Of a stretch of DNA of 64,000 nucleotides, positions 12,901-27,900 are shown one piece after another. How positions within the stretch are numbered: the stretch's first letter is position 1; each line of letters opens with the position of its first letter. The position numbers and the translations under genes were made by a program. The notes beneath the pieces are model-generated. The model saw nothing but the letters and a program-made list of their open reading frames with translations. It was not told where the DNA came from and searched no databases. Origin of the DNA: Owenia fusiformis (lineage: Eukaryota > Annelida > Polychaeta > Sabellida > Oweniidae); assembly GCA_903813345.2 (NCBI GenBank), contig CAIIXF020000001.1, positions 36,859,366-36,923,365 on the forward strand, written 5' to 3'.

Positions 12901-15900
12901 ACGAACACAACAGATTGATCCTTAACTGTCACCAAATTAAGTTACTCTTACATATTCTGGGTTAACACTTTCAATTATTTTTGTTTATGTCTCTATGTAT
13001 TGACTCTTGAGTATAGGTTAGGATGTGTATTGTTGTTTGATTGCGAAAGGATCACCTATTGGAGCCAATTATTTTGAGCAAGGCAGATCTAATTTTTGAA
13101 ACAGTCAACCTGCAATTAATAGACTGTCTGATTCTTAATGAGTTCATGGTCAGATGATAATTTGTCCTTGTTATACAGCAGTTAAATTGCTTCATTACAG
13201 AGCATTTTTGTCAAGATTAATAATGAAGGATTTTTGACATGGGCGTTAAGGCACAATGATACCATGAGCACATGCTTTGAAGATCCGAGTTGTTTGAACC
13301 TACCGTCAAGTTCACTTATACATCAAGACCCGTTACACAGTCATGATACCGCCGAGCAAGCTCATTGTATCATCGGGTCTGCTTTACCCCCGTGTGAGGT
13401 ATTACGCAGGCATAAAAATCCACGGTTAGAAAGCATTTTGTCAAAATGTCTCTTGATCTCAGTTTGCCTATTGTCAGAAATTCTACTGTAACACCTGAAT
13501 GTATAATTAACTAAAATGAAATGATCCAAATATCAGGAAAAATCAATACTTTCTCCCTAATTGTTTGCTTTGATTTAAATGTTAGCTGCTAGCTACATAG
13601 ACACACAGTGTGTTATAATCAAATAAGAACACCTACTCTGAACAATAGATTTAATGTCCCCCTTGAGGAAGCAATAGCACTCCAACTGTTAATTCCTTAC
13701 ACTCTCATTCCAGCATTTAATATAATTCCAGGTTGCATCCCATTGTATACTTAAGTGAATGTATTTTGTCCAATATAAAGAAAGATATTTATAAGCAAAT
13801 GTCTGATTCTCATAAGATAATATTCTGGGAATAAGGTATAAAGGGGAGACAACACTGTTGTCATATTAAGGGCTCCTTCAGTGGATGGCCTATGAAAATT
13901 TTGAAGTGAGAATACATGAATAGACAAAAAATAGTGACAGGGAATTCAATATGTAAAGGTAAAATTCCAAACAATGTCAGTACATGTATATAAAGACATA
14001 GAATACAAATGCACTCACCCTTAGTTTGTGTTATGAACGACATTCAGTACAACTCGTGCTAAATGTCACCATTTTGAATGCCCTTTCATTACTTGTTCCT
14101 TAAATACTACACAGAGCCTAGAAAGAGAACACCTGATGTGAATACCTAATCTGAACACTGGTCCAAGCAATATTCAGATCAAAGACAGGTTTTACTTACA
14201 AATGACAGAATAACAACTATCTGTTTAATCCAACAGAGGAAGATAACGACTATGAGATGGATTACCCTCTCAGTCCATTTCCTCAATTAAATCATCGCAA
14301 GGACTCTACAAAAGATGCAGTTAGGAGAGTTGTTTTGATCCATAAAATCTGAACAAATGGACATGTAGCTACTTAAAATATTTCAAATATTCATTTTCGT
14401 TAATATTTCACATTCAAGGTCCCTAGTTCTTACTACTGTATATCTTAATCTTATCAAACAAAGTTCACAAAGCAGCTGCGCCTGCATACATTTTCCAAAC
14501 AAAGAAAGGTATGATAGTTTGCTTGTTTATATGGATGAGTGTGTTTGTTTGTTTGTATGTTTTGGTGTGTTGGTTGGTTGGTTTGGCAAGGTCATGTGAT
14601 GCTTTTTCCTTTTTCTCTATAAAACTCAGTATTTCAATCAGGACATGAATCTTTCTAATTCTGACTAATACCCCACTCACATTTGATGGCAACCATACAG
14701 CAGCCGTAGCTTCCCAAAATTGAGATAAATATGCAGCATAAATTATAGGGATAAGCAGTGCCATATAGATTTTCTATGTCAATTTTGTGAAATTACGGCT
14801 GCCGTACAGTTGCTGTAGAGCAAATGTGACCGAGGCTTAAAAAATGTTTAAATCTGGTCACAATATCCGAATTGCTACATGAGAGCATATAAAACACTGA
14901 TATAATTTAATTATCCATTTAGCGTCTAATCTACAGGAATTAAAGGATGGTATAACAGTTGTGATGCTGGTAATATCTTAACAATCTCCAATGCAACTTT
15001 CCTACCCTTAAATCTGAATGTGAAAAGAATGTTAGCTGCTCATAGGCAGAACATATAGTTCAGGATTTAAAGACTACACATTCTTAAAAGTTCTAGATAA
15101 TAAAGGAGAGATCACAGTGTTGTTTCTCAATTTTAAGAGTGGAGGTAAAGTTGATTTTAGAGAAGGCAGATATTCTAAAAATATCATGTAAAGGTTTTTA
15201 TTCATGGGTTCACCCCCCCCCCCCATGAGATATAGAAAATAAAGGGATTGTTCTGAAGTTTGGCTTTTTAGTATTATCAATATTCTACAGTACTAATATG
15301 ATGACATCATAACGCAATTAACCTCAATCCTTAAATACATGACAAGCACTAAACCTTTGACTTATGATACAATATTCTTTATGCCAACTGTCAAAGACGT
15401 TACCAGCTAACTTAGATTATAAAAATCATTTGTCATAATTATCTGGAGTCATAATCCTTTACAATAATGATCCCAGTAATACAACATTAGTCCTATGCCA
15501 CAATTGTATATTTAACTCAACCATATAAGGGATAATTATTAGACTTGACTTGCTTGTGACCAAGGCAACAGATAAGTAATAGCTGAACAGCTTCTCAAAG
15601 AAGCAGTTCAAGGAATCAATAGATACTTCACAAAAACACATTTATTTCCTTCATCATGGAAGGAGGTGAATACACCTGTCATAGAGGAAACCATTACCTT
15701 GGGAACCTGAATTAACCTGAATTGAATAGGATAAGTTAGATGGGGCACTTCAAGAGCATCCTTTCAAAGAAGTCGGAGTTAAAATTAATTTCTCACTTCA
15801 TTGAATGCATTTAACACCAATCAGGTCTAGATTCTAAAGTAAGCACTCCGACTCTGTACAAAGCATGTTTAACAGATTGACCACTAAGTAAAGATCTAGT

Positions 15901-18900
15901 GTCAGAATATGACCTATTATTTATGATCTTAAAATAAATCGGAGTAAGATTGATCATATAAAAACAGAGTTTCTCTGGCATAAGTGGCAATGGATTGACA
16001 TAATCAATAACCTTATGATCTTATTTTATGTCTTTATTGTTTTATTATTGGAAATGAAGATGAAGTCAGGACTGTAACTACTAATACCATAATAAAGTAA
16101 GAGGGCAGAGCCCAAGGCAATAATAATGAACTTTAACAGCACAATTAAAGGGCAGGGCTACAATGTTTGAAAGATACACAATGTTATAACTACATTGACC
16201 GAATTCAAAGTAGGCCCACTAATACCTATAGACTATTAACAAATCAACTGAAAACCTTTTTACTGATCCACCGATAGGCATTTTCTAAGAGGAATATACA
16301 TGTAAGTATATGTTGATGCCATAATGCCAGTTAAGAATCTTAGTATGCCAAATCATAAAAGCTAATTTTACAAAACTGAGTGTAAGTTTATCATCAAATC
16401 AGTTCAGAAATATTTGTATTTTAGGCTTTGCTTATAATATATGCTAATATGCAGAATTTAATACAAAACAATATAGACCTTTATTTTGATATTTCCAAGT
16501 GCCTGGCATTCGCTGATCAAGCTGACCAATAATATTCATATATGTATACATGTATGTACTCAAGCAACCAACCTACCATTACGATATATCAAAATTCTAT
16601 CAGACTTCCTGTCTATTGTAAAAAGGAGATGTAATGAGTATCAGAATGCCAACCTACCAGAAGACAACTCTTGTTTCAAGTTGTACAATTCTGGGGAAAC
16701 ATATTACACAAACAAATATATCTTTCTTGTTCTACAATTGAATTCCCTGTACAATTACGTGATGAATTTCTTGAACCTCAACATATTTCCCAGAAGACTA
16801 CGAAAAAACATGACGCCAATTTATAATTCCTTTCATGTCATTATTGGTATTATCATCCTAGGGAAAGATTCACCTTATTGTCCTGATCCCACTAAGCCAT
16901 TTCTGTATCAATTGCCGAGAGGTAATTTCGCTCAACTGTTTCCTTTGTGAAGTTGATGGATGTGAAATCAATGTGATAAACTCGTGCTGATTTAACATAA
17001 GACAGATCCCTGAGGGGAAATTCTGAGTAGGATTCTCGGAGAACATTAGCTCTGGATTCAGAGCAGTATCTTTACAGACTGTCAGAATATGCTGTTGTTT
17101 CTTTTGTGTTATTGAGAATATGATGTCAAGAAGAATATTGCTGCCTGTCCCTGAATGCAACTGACAGAAGATATAACAGGTCAATAACCTTGATGATAGC
17201 AGGGGTTTCATTAGCAGCAGGCAACAGGCGATTTTCTCCAGTTGTTTTAACAAAATCGCCTGTTGTTTTTAGGGACTTTTCAACTTTTCCATGTTAAATT
17301 ATGATTTCCATTAATTTTGTCTGTTGTTTTCACTGTTGTGAGAAATTGTAGTGAAACCCCTGTGATAGCCTATCCAAAAATATTTCAGACTGATCTCTTC
17401 TGTACTAAAAATGTAAATGAGCATTTTATTAGTAAAGGTGAATGCTGACATTGTTCCAATAAGGAATCTTTTTAAAAAACATTTTATAACCTTTTTACAT
17501 GTTAATCTTGCAGTATCAGTCTTCCCAACAATTACCATTTATAAAATCAAGGTCAATCTCTCCTCTTTAGGTGAAGTATGTTAGTCTGGAGACATGTTAA
17601 AAATTAAATCAAGGTAGTTATGCTCAACTTTGTGATATCACAAACTATGAAAAATATATATTTTGCCTTGTTATTTCGTCCTTCATCAAAAAAATGTATA
17701 TATTCATACATGTACATTGTTGTATTTATTTTGGAAAGGGTCAGGCAAATGCCCATTTCATTTTGTAAAGGCATTGATTTCGTGTAATTCTGGGGTTTAT
17801 ATTCGGCAAACTCTCCATCTAACGCTGTCAAGTCACATCCACACAAATCAACAGAGAAGATCTCATTCTAAGTGAGAGAGTGGGCTGGTGGGGTTAATTC
17901 AAAACAAAACGAGAAAACTGAATTATTAAAGATTACATTTGTATGAAAAATAGTGTCCACTTCGAATTTAGGCCCTATTCCATAATGTATATAAGCATTA
18001 AAACTTAATATGTCAACTGATATTTGAGGTACCACCTGGACAGACAGGCAAATGAACAAAAAACAAACATAACATTTTCAATATACATAATTTATGTTCA
18101 TCAATTCCCTTATCTTACCTGACAGATCTGTGTTGACTAGGGTGATTGGTGAACGCAGGGGAGGTGATGTAGATGCTTCAACGATCACACCACCAGATGG
18201 GTTAGCACCTACATTTCCTTCTGTTGGGCTCTCTAATGAGCTTCCCCGAATCCTAAAAAAGATTAAAACCAATATTGATGCACATAATATGATAACTAGA
18301 CTCCTAAAGGGCTTAATCTGCACTGTCATTTCACATGAAGGAGGATCAAATGTCTTTAAAATGAGTGAATATTATTCTAATCTAACTAAAGAATACCCGG
18401 CACAAGGGCATAACAATTCAATTAGCATAGGCATTTATGGTTAGTACACTGGGACTCAACTCTATTGATTAAGATGACATTTTGGAAGAATTACTTGTGA
18501 GAAAGAAGTAAGTAATAGTTGCTGCAGAAGATGGGCCCTTTAGACAAAGTGACAGTGATTGAGTTGACCCTTAAGATCCACACATTTCCACTGATTGGTT
18601 TTGAACCTCAACAAGCTCTAAATAAGATACCCCTGATCCTGCAAAGAAAAAACCACAATTGCTTCAAAATGGGGAATAAAGTGAAAGGGATTTAATTAGC
18701 AAGGAATAAAGGAGACAAGCATAAGCTTCTGGCTATAAATTGTTAGAAATGAGACACCCAGGGAATCACGGCTTAAATCATTAGAATATTCACAAGCATA
18801 TAAATAGAGCAATATTTCACTTACAGGGGACGGGACTAGTCCATGGTTAAATTGGCTTCAAACTATTAACTCATAATTTAGATAGTGCAATCAGAAGTAT

Positions 18901-21900
18901 GGATTAAGTAAATGATAAAATGGAAGAATCTACCATGGGACATTGCCAAATACTATAGCAACACGGCTATGCTAAGTAGTACATGAAAGGCAACGGGTGG
19001 ACATAGTTGATGGTTTCATGCCCATTCTGACAAATTGGGCCCATATTGTTATAGATCCGAACCAGTACAACGGCAACGCCAAAGCGTAGCGAATCCCATC
19101 GAACAGAAATGGCTGGCATTTTTACAAACGAATAGCAAATATCATAAAACAACACACCAGAAAGGCCACCATTTTCAAAATGGTTGCTCACTAGCCAAGT
19201 TGTCATCAGAAGAAATAATATGCTTTTCAGTAGCCACCTCTAAAATTTTTGAAAAATCGCACACGTACTTGTAAAATAACACACATAAAAATGGTGGCCA
19301 TTTTTCAAAATGGCCGACTACTCCCCAAAGTTTAATTAGACAATGTGCCATGCTTAAAGTATTCACATATCAAATATGAACAAAATTGATCCACTACTTT
19401 TCGAGTTATAGTAAAATATGTTAAAATGGCGGCCATTTTCAAAAAAAGTTTCAAAATGGCCGCCTTCTACCAAAAGTGTCATAGGACAGTGTGCCATGCT
19501 TATAGTATTCACATACCAAATATGAACAAAATCGCTCCACTACTTTTTGAGTTATAGTAAAATATGTTAAAATGGCGGCCATTTTTCAATTTTTTTTTTC
19601 AAAATGGCCGCCTTCTACCAAAAGTGTCTTTAGACAGTGTACAATGCTTATAGTATTCACATACGAAATATGAACAAAATCGCTCCACTATTTTTTGAGT
19701 TATAGCAAAAATCGTAAAATGATGAATAAAGGCCGCCATTTTTCAAGATGGCTGCCATGTGCTTCTTTAATATCTACATTTGTAGCATTATTAATGTCCT
19801 TTATAATTTTTTTACATTTAAAACATATTGATATAACAGTTTTACATATTGCACCTAAATTACTGTAAAATCGGCACTAAAATGGCCGCCATTTTGAAAT
19901 GAGCGGCCATTTTGAAAATTGGCTTTCGAGCAGAACTTCTACCCCCATAAGGTATACGTGTACAAAATATGAACAAAATCGGGCCACCGGTATTTGAGTT
20001 ATTGCCCGGACGGACGGACGGATGGACAGACAGACAGACGGACGGACGGACGGACGGACGGACGGACGGACGGAGGCATTCCCTATATCCCTCCGAACTT
20101 CGTTCGATGGGATAACAATTGGATCTTCAAAATTAAGCATTTTTTCATCTAAAAATTTTGACAGACAATGGTACACTTGCATACATACCTCCACAGTATA
20201 TAATAGTCTATAATGAGGTACTTTAATAAACTGTTAATCTGTTGGCATAGATCTCTCATTCCATTCATATAATATACAAGGCCAACAAGAAGCAAAATGT
20301 CAAAAATACCAAGGCTGATTACCCAATTTTTGAATCGTAAATGATTTATTAGGATATAATTTTTTCCCAACATTACAACTCTGTGCTTAACTTCCCATTA
20401 TTGATTGATCAAAATAGAAAGTGGAATCAAGAAAATATAAATCTACATTTCATTGAAAACAAATTGAGATCTTTTGCTTCTATGATAATAAATACTAAGA
20501 CTTGTATATAATCAAATGTTAACGATCTAAAAACAGGTCTAAATGAATTAGATAATGAATCATGAGATGAGATGTAACAAAAAGTAATGTTTACAATAAA
20601 CATAACAAATCATTCTGCATGTTATGCAACAGAACTGTACTCTATGCTGGAAGTAATAATTCAATGTCTGTTAATCAAGATAAGGAAACAGAATCAACAG
20701 GTTGCCATGGCATTCATAGACATTTAATCAATGTACCAGTAGCAATTGTATCCCTTTAGAAAGAAGATCTAATTATATCTAATTGTTTTTTGTTCTTATC
20801 TTTTTCAGTCATTTAATCAGCTGTAGGAGGTTTCTGTATAACTTCCCCAGGCTGTCTGCCAATGGGAAAATACGAGATAAGGCAGTTTCACGTGACCAAA
20901 TAAAAGAATCATTACAGACTTCTCAGTGAAAGACATCTGTGTGATGTCAATGTCAGGGTCACCAGCACTTTCCTTTCACTTCAATGCTAAAAAATAATGT
21001 GTATATTTTAATGTACACTTGTCTGTTTTGATTTAATAAGGTTAAAATGAGACTCAGAGTTCATGCATATACAGTTTTCAGACTCAGCAAAGCATGGACA
21101 GAGTATATTATTTATTCACTTTAATCGTCTTGCCTGTGGACCCTTCTATATACACTTGTGTCACATGGGCTTGTAGCCCCAGGGCTTGTAGCTATCACTT
21201 TAAATACAAGATGCTGAAAAAGAAGAGCCTAATAAAACAGAAATCTTTTTCCAATCAGTTAATCTGAAAACATAGGATCAAATCCTATACTTAGGGCTGA
21301 TGTGAAAAGACACTCCACCCCACTCTTCATATGAGAAATTGTTTAATAAAACAAATATTAAGACATAAAAGACATGTTTATATATTAGTTTATGTTCATT
21401 CATTCTCTCATTTCATCAGTATTGCAGTTTAAATACATGTTAAGCAGCCTGTTATGTGCTGTAAATGATACACAAGTAAACTCAGGGATGCTGTTCAGAA
21501 CATTTGTTAATTTTGTTAAAGGGAGGGGGCTAATGAAGTGAAAAATGTAGATTTTAAGTGAACGCAAATAATCATTTTCAAATATTGTTATATAAGGGAG
21601 GTTTAACAATTACAAAATGAATTTTATTTTTCTACTGCTAACATATGACATTTGGACACGATCCCTTCTCTAGATCACAAGACAATTAGTAAACACATAC
21701 ACATACACAAACATAAGTGCAATGACTCACAAACATTACTGAACAAAACAATAATGATGCAAAAATTTGGCAAAGTATTTCAATTCTCTGTTTAGCTTAT
21801 TTCTTTTCATGGAACGATTAAGGGGATAACATCTTTTAGTTTTGTATCTGTTAAAATAGAATATTTTCAAAAACATTTCAGTAAATACAGACCTTACATA

Positions 21901-24900
21901 ATGCATAAACAGTTGTGAGAGGATATGCTAAACATATTGAATATTTAGCCTAGCCTAATGCTGAAAATCGCAATGATGCAAAAATCTCAAATATAAAACA
22001 AAATAAGGCGGTACTCATACAGTCTAATATAATATGAGGGTGTGCACAAACTGTAGAGTCCTATGGTATATAATGTGGAATATCAGTAAACATAACACAA
22101 CATTCATTCAATCCATTCAAATAACCTGGAGATATAACCCATAAATGGCATTATCAAAAACATTTAGCACGACTACATTTATTAAACCACTTCATTCAAT
22201 GTTCATTTCCTCCTGCAGTTGGTCATAAATGGGCTAAAATAAGGGAAGGCTCAGTGACAATACAGAATCATACATAAGACAATGCGAGCTTTATGAAACA
22301 TAAAGCCCTGTGCAAGTCACTGTACAGTGTACATACATTCTCGGTGTAGAAACTAAATGACTGTGCAGCTAGCGAGCTAAATCTTGCAGCCATGGTTACC
22401 TACATAACTGACCCCTAGCAACATACAGAGCCCTCTGGTTGCTGGTTCTTAGTACATTGCCAGGGGTAGGGGGAATATGATAATTTTGCTGCATTGCTTA
22501 TAAATATGCACTGTAAAAATACAACCAAAACTTAGTTAGTTTTCAACAATCACTATTTTTTCAATTTCCTCAAATTTCAAGTGACATATACGCGGTTGTG
22601 ACTGCAGACTACAGCAAAATTAAAGGTCATGTAGGTTTAGTGGCATCATTCTCTACTAGCTACTCACCCATCAACAGATTCTAAGGGTTCCTTAGAATAT
22701 TGTAGGGGCTCTAAGGGTTCCTTAGAATCAGGAGACCAATCATCTTCGCTTTTAGACAAGCTCACCCAGTTTGCAATTTGTGAAATGCCTGTGTTAACAC
22801 TAAAATACAAACATGTTAATAGATGTAGAGTTACCATAAAGAAAAAAAAGAATATGACTAAGTTTATGGAGCAAGGGGTCTATCAACATATTAGGTAGAA
22901 GGACCACCAATACATATGATACATAATAGGCCAAAATTACAGTTAAGGTTGAGAGGTATAAATACCTAACAATTTGACGTGTAAGGGCTATGGAAATAAT
23001 ATATTATATTTAATCAAAAATACAATGATAGACTCCCGCTTCATAAAATATGTTAAATATATATGAAGTATGTGATGTTAAAAAATATGGTGCTGATTAA
23101 TTATGGTGCAACTGAGTTAATAGAAGCTAGAAAAGCTAGCAAAACAAGAAACACTTGGATATTGTAAACCTAAAATTATGCCTTGGGTCCTTTTACTTTA
23201 GTTTTTTGTACAGTATATTTTATAGATTTTTGTGTATTCCCAACTCAAGACACCTTATATACCCAGTAATAAAACATAGTCATTTGAAAAGACATTTTTG
23301 TATAAGATTATTACAAATTACAAAATTAGACCCCATTTCAGATAATGCAGAGAGAGAGATATGCATGAAGATAATTGTAATATAGGAGAAGATTAGAGAG
23401 AATAGTATAGAGAACAAAATATGGAGACAAACAGAACATTACCCTAATTGCTGAGTCTAGTTATAAACTACCCTCTGCCTAATATACACTATATTAAAGT
23501 TTAGTTGCCCCGCCCCCAGGAATGGTGCCAGTGACAGCCTGGCTCATAAATCATTTCAAACCTACAGCGCTGACCTTTTCTCAACCAATCAGCGAGCTGG
23601 AAGGAACATGTGCTAAATGCATGCTCATTAACTATGCAATGGCTTCAGAGGAAATGACCACATAAAGAAAGTCGTCCGTATTTCGATGACAAACTCTGAT
23701 TAGCTCGATGAGTTCAGAGATTTATTGTGAGCTGAAAGAGTGAAGAGGAAGCTCTCTTTTAAGAAGCGAAGATGAACAAATGCAAAGGGTAATAGAACAT
23801 AGATTAAAACTAACAAATTACGTATATGATGATAAGAATGATGGATGTGAAAAAGATTGTTGATGCATGACTAAATAGTAATTGTGCGGTGGTTTATTGA
23901 TTGTAGAAAAAGCATCTGGAATGACAAAATAAACGACGTCTGGTTTGATTGATAGCTAAAGGTGCACTGGAATAATTATAAGAAGCAATCAAACTTGATC
24001 AGCATTGGTATTGCTCGTATGTGCTCAATGTACGATTTCTTAATCTTATCTTGGCATTTAATGAGTTATTTATTATCCTTTCCCCAGGGGATTATTTCTA
24101 ACAACGTACATGCGTAGACATTACATTTCTACTGTCAACATTTACCAGAGTCTGTATGATAAAAGGACAGTTAAAATGTCCTTTTAGTGAGTTTTACTAC
24201 CATACAGGAACTAATAATCAGACACGGTCAAATAGAATTTTGGACATATTCGTTAATGAAAACACAGAATGAAATCCTGTGCTAAGGGCTGATGTGAAAA
24301 AGTCAGATCCAAATAATTTTGGACATATTCTAAAAACAAGACATTGAGGTAACATAAGCAAATTTTCATATTGGAGGTTCAACCAAAATCTTGAAAACAA
24401 CAGGCAAACGTTTGCTCCTACATCTTGGGAAAAAGCAAGGTTCAGTGTTGCAGTAGATATTCTTAACAGGTTATAGTGCCCAGAAGTATAACATACCCAT
24501 TTTTGGTAAACACATTTTTGACAGTGTCTCCAGCAACATGTACTAGGCTTCCAACCCCATCATTCATAGCAATAACACTAAATGTAAAAGCAAACATAAA
24601 CACATATTATAGAGTATACTATACATTACTAAAATCAACATCTGTTTTAAGTAAATACTAATTCACATGTACTTTAAAGAAATTTCATAATCTGCAGTTG
24701 TACTATTTTTCTAAAATCAATGAACTCAGAAAGGAAGGGCATCCAGTTGGCAAGCCATCAACTCTATTTGTGATCTCCCATTCTATTCAACCTACTGGTA
24801 CAAGTAGTTGATGTTTATGGAAATATGTGCCTTATTTAATAGATCTTATTCTACTTTTTAGGAAAGCCATAATTGGTTGCAGTATATATTATGGATGGGG

Positions 24901-27900
24901 GAATATATTTTAAGAGTTAACCTTATGCCTGGCAATTGGAGAAAATAAAAGGGGGGTGGGGGGAAGGGGGCCAGCAAGCGATTTCTGCTAGAAAATTCAA
25001 CAAATCTGGAAGATTTTTTCAGGAGAAAGTTTACTATTGAATTGCTGAATGAATAAGGCCAGGTACAGTGTGGAAAAATATTTTGAACCAACAGTAAGAT
25101 ATGAGCTCTATTTAACAAACAACTTAACATGCAAACTGTTACCACCGGCCATTTGTTACAGCTACCGCGCCACACAAAAAAGTTGGAGACCATAACAAAA
25201 TGTCAACACTTGTGGTGGTGATGCAAAAGTTATGTTTTTGCTATTAATCAAGCAATGGGGTCTATGTGACCTGTCATAAATAAGTGACATTAATATTACA
25301 AAATCAATGTGGTTGCTGGCTTTTAAAACAAAATATGTCATATATAAAAAATAATAAAAAATGGAACGGAGGGGGAGGGAGTAAATAGAGGAGGGAGTCG
25401 GTAAAATGCCAGTAATGACATCAATTTTGTGATAATAATACCAGTTACAAGATATTTATAACAGGTTGCTTGATTAATAGCAAAGACAAAAACATAGACT
25501 TAAATTTTGCAAAGTCAGTGACGTTGCACCTTTTTAAATAGATTTCATACCTTAGAAGCCTATCGGTTCAATAGAATCCTAGAAGACCTAGCATAATTTA
25601 CTATACCGTGTGCCTATTCATTCAGCAACTCAATAGTTAACTTTCTCCTGAAAAAATAAATTTTCCAGATTTGTTGCATTTTCTAGCTGAAACTGCCTGG
25701 TCCCCCTCCTTTTATTTTGTCCAATCACCGGGCATGAACCTAACAGGTAGAAACAAGTACAGTTCACAGTATGCATGTGTATATCCTAGGAGATAACTAA
25801 CAAGTAAATGACATGTGTAAAAAGCATTGGTATCCACTGGAAATAGAATGTGTAAGGATCCTGGGGAGGGATATAGTATTTCTTGCCTGATTATCTTACC
25901 CCTGTTTTGTAGTTTCTAATGCTTTCATTACCCCATCCCCAGCCTTATGTACAAGGCTACCTACACCTGTATTAACTTGTGACAGGCCATTGGAAAAACT
26001 AAAATAATATATAGAGGACACACATAAAACATGAAATGTATTTACTTTCACAATGAAGTATCATGCATTAAGAAACACAAACTTGTGATATATACACAGC
26101 TATAAACTACAGGGGTTTCAATATATTCTTAGAATATAATTCTTGGAATTGGAAGTACTGGTCAAATTGCCAAACAAGTGACAGTTTTGGTTTTAACAGG
26201 CAGAGATGCCTCATACATCTTCCTATTGAAACCCCTAAATCTATCAAAAATATACAGGAATAAAAACTAAAAAAAATATAAAAGAAACACATGATATATT
26301 TTTTGGTAACCCCATCTGACATTGTCTTCTGTTCTTGCTACCATATGCTTGGAATAAAATGAAACATCTATCCACAAAATGACATATACAATGAACTTAG
26401 TTCTCTCAATATCAGAATTATACAAAAAGGTTGATTTAAAAGGAGTATCTTAAAAATAAAAGTATATACGTGTTTTTATTTTTATGTTTATTTTGGGGAG
26501 GATGTTTTTTAGATATATCTTTTTAATCAACCTTGCTTTCCTATTTTGACTACAATGGTGACCTGTTAAATTGAACATCTCTAGAAGTGGAACACCTCTA
26601 TAAGTGGAACACTTTTTAGACCCAGGACAAATTGACTTAATGTTAAATGAACCTAAATAAATGGGATACCTCCCAAGTAGAACACTTTTTAGATGTGTCA
26701 AAGGTGTTCTACTTGGACTGACTTCACTGTACAATATTGAGAGCTAAGTACATTACTATGATTATCATTTTGTTCTAATGAGGTTTGGATGGATGTTTCA
26801 TTTCAATCCAAATTGGAAGAAAAGAACAAACAACAGTGTCAGATGGGTTTACTAAACCAATTAGGCTATCTAAAAAATATATAAATGATTTTAAAATTTA
26901 ATTGTTACCATTCAAAGACCAACATTGAACATGTGTATTTTTTTTAGATTTTTTGATAATCAGTTTTAGAGACAAAATGTTGAATTTAGGTTCATCAAAT
27001 TGTAGTAGGCCATTTCCTTTCAAAAAATGTATCATATCATCATGACATGCATCAAATAATTAGCATCTTGATGATACATAAATCAAATCGTTGGTTTTTG
27101 TATCATGGGAGCAAGACAATGAAGCTAGACAAACATAAAGCATTCAAAACATCAAATCCCAAACTGCATCACACATGGAATCAGAAAATTAAATTAAATG
27201 TCAGTGGGCCTTATGGGAATTTAATCCCAAAGCATATCAGTGTTAATAATGAAAATATAGGTAGACATGAAATCAGTATGGTAAGCAGCTTAAAATTTCT
27301 GCACTTTGGTTGGAGTTTATGCGTCACAGTAAATAAGTAAGATGGAACTTTTATTTGATGTAATGAGAATCATTAAAAGCAATTTTCACTGAGACTCTTA
27401 CAGCTATCATACAGGAATGCATCAAAGGCGAGTACATTGTACAATCAATACTTGTAGAGTATGATAAGAGACTGCGTCATTTTCATGAACTGGCTACTGT
27501 GGCGTTATTCATATAATAACTGTTAATAAAGATATTAGGTCATAATTTGGAATCATCCATTTCAATCAACAGGAACAATATTTAGAGTAAACAAAACACT
27601 TGTGCATGTATATATAAACATGCTATCACAAAGCTATTAAACCTATAAATAATCACCAATTGTTGTACAGTTTCAAGTTTTACAAAATAAATCATTAACT
27701 TTCTATGACATAACACTCATATTATTTCACTATCAAAATCATACCATTGTTTATATGTATTTGAGTTTGATTTGTTTTTTCTTTATACATGCATGTAGTA
27801 TCATTGTTCCACTGGAATGTACATGTAGTATATAACATCTTATTGTCGTGTACTTGTTGCAAATCGTGAACTTGTGGATAATTAAGTTGCGTTATATTGA

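Larger units (their letters stand above)
1224..18118. other. Very long intron(s) with transposon relics
   Basis: About 17 kb without a convincing exon between exon 5 and exon 6 of the minus-strand gene (part of the 3' side is exon 6 itself, up to about 1860). Apart from the separately listed TIR elements and the CCAA-type microsatellite, the stretches 1.9-2.9, 6.6-7.8, 9.3-14.6 and 14.9-17.2 kb show only AT-rich sequence with chance reading frames. One or more small exons could be hidden here. Confidence 0.5.

Noticed and set aside
16486-16950. 154-codon plus-strand frame overlapping a 127-codon minus-strand frame
   Set aside because: The start is a non-ATG codon, no splice context or similarity is visible, and both strands are equally open by chance.
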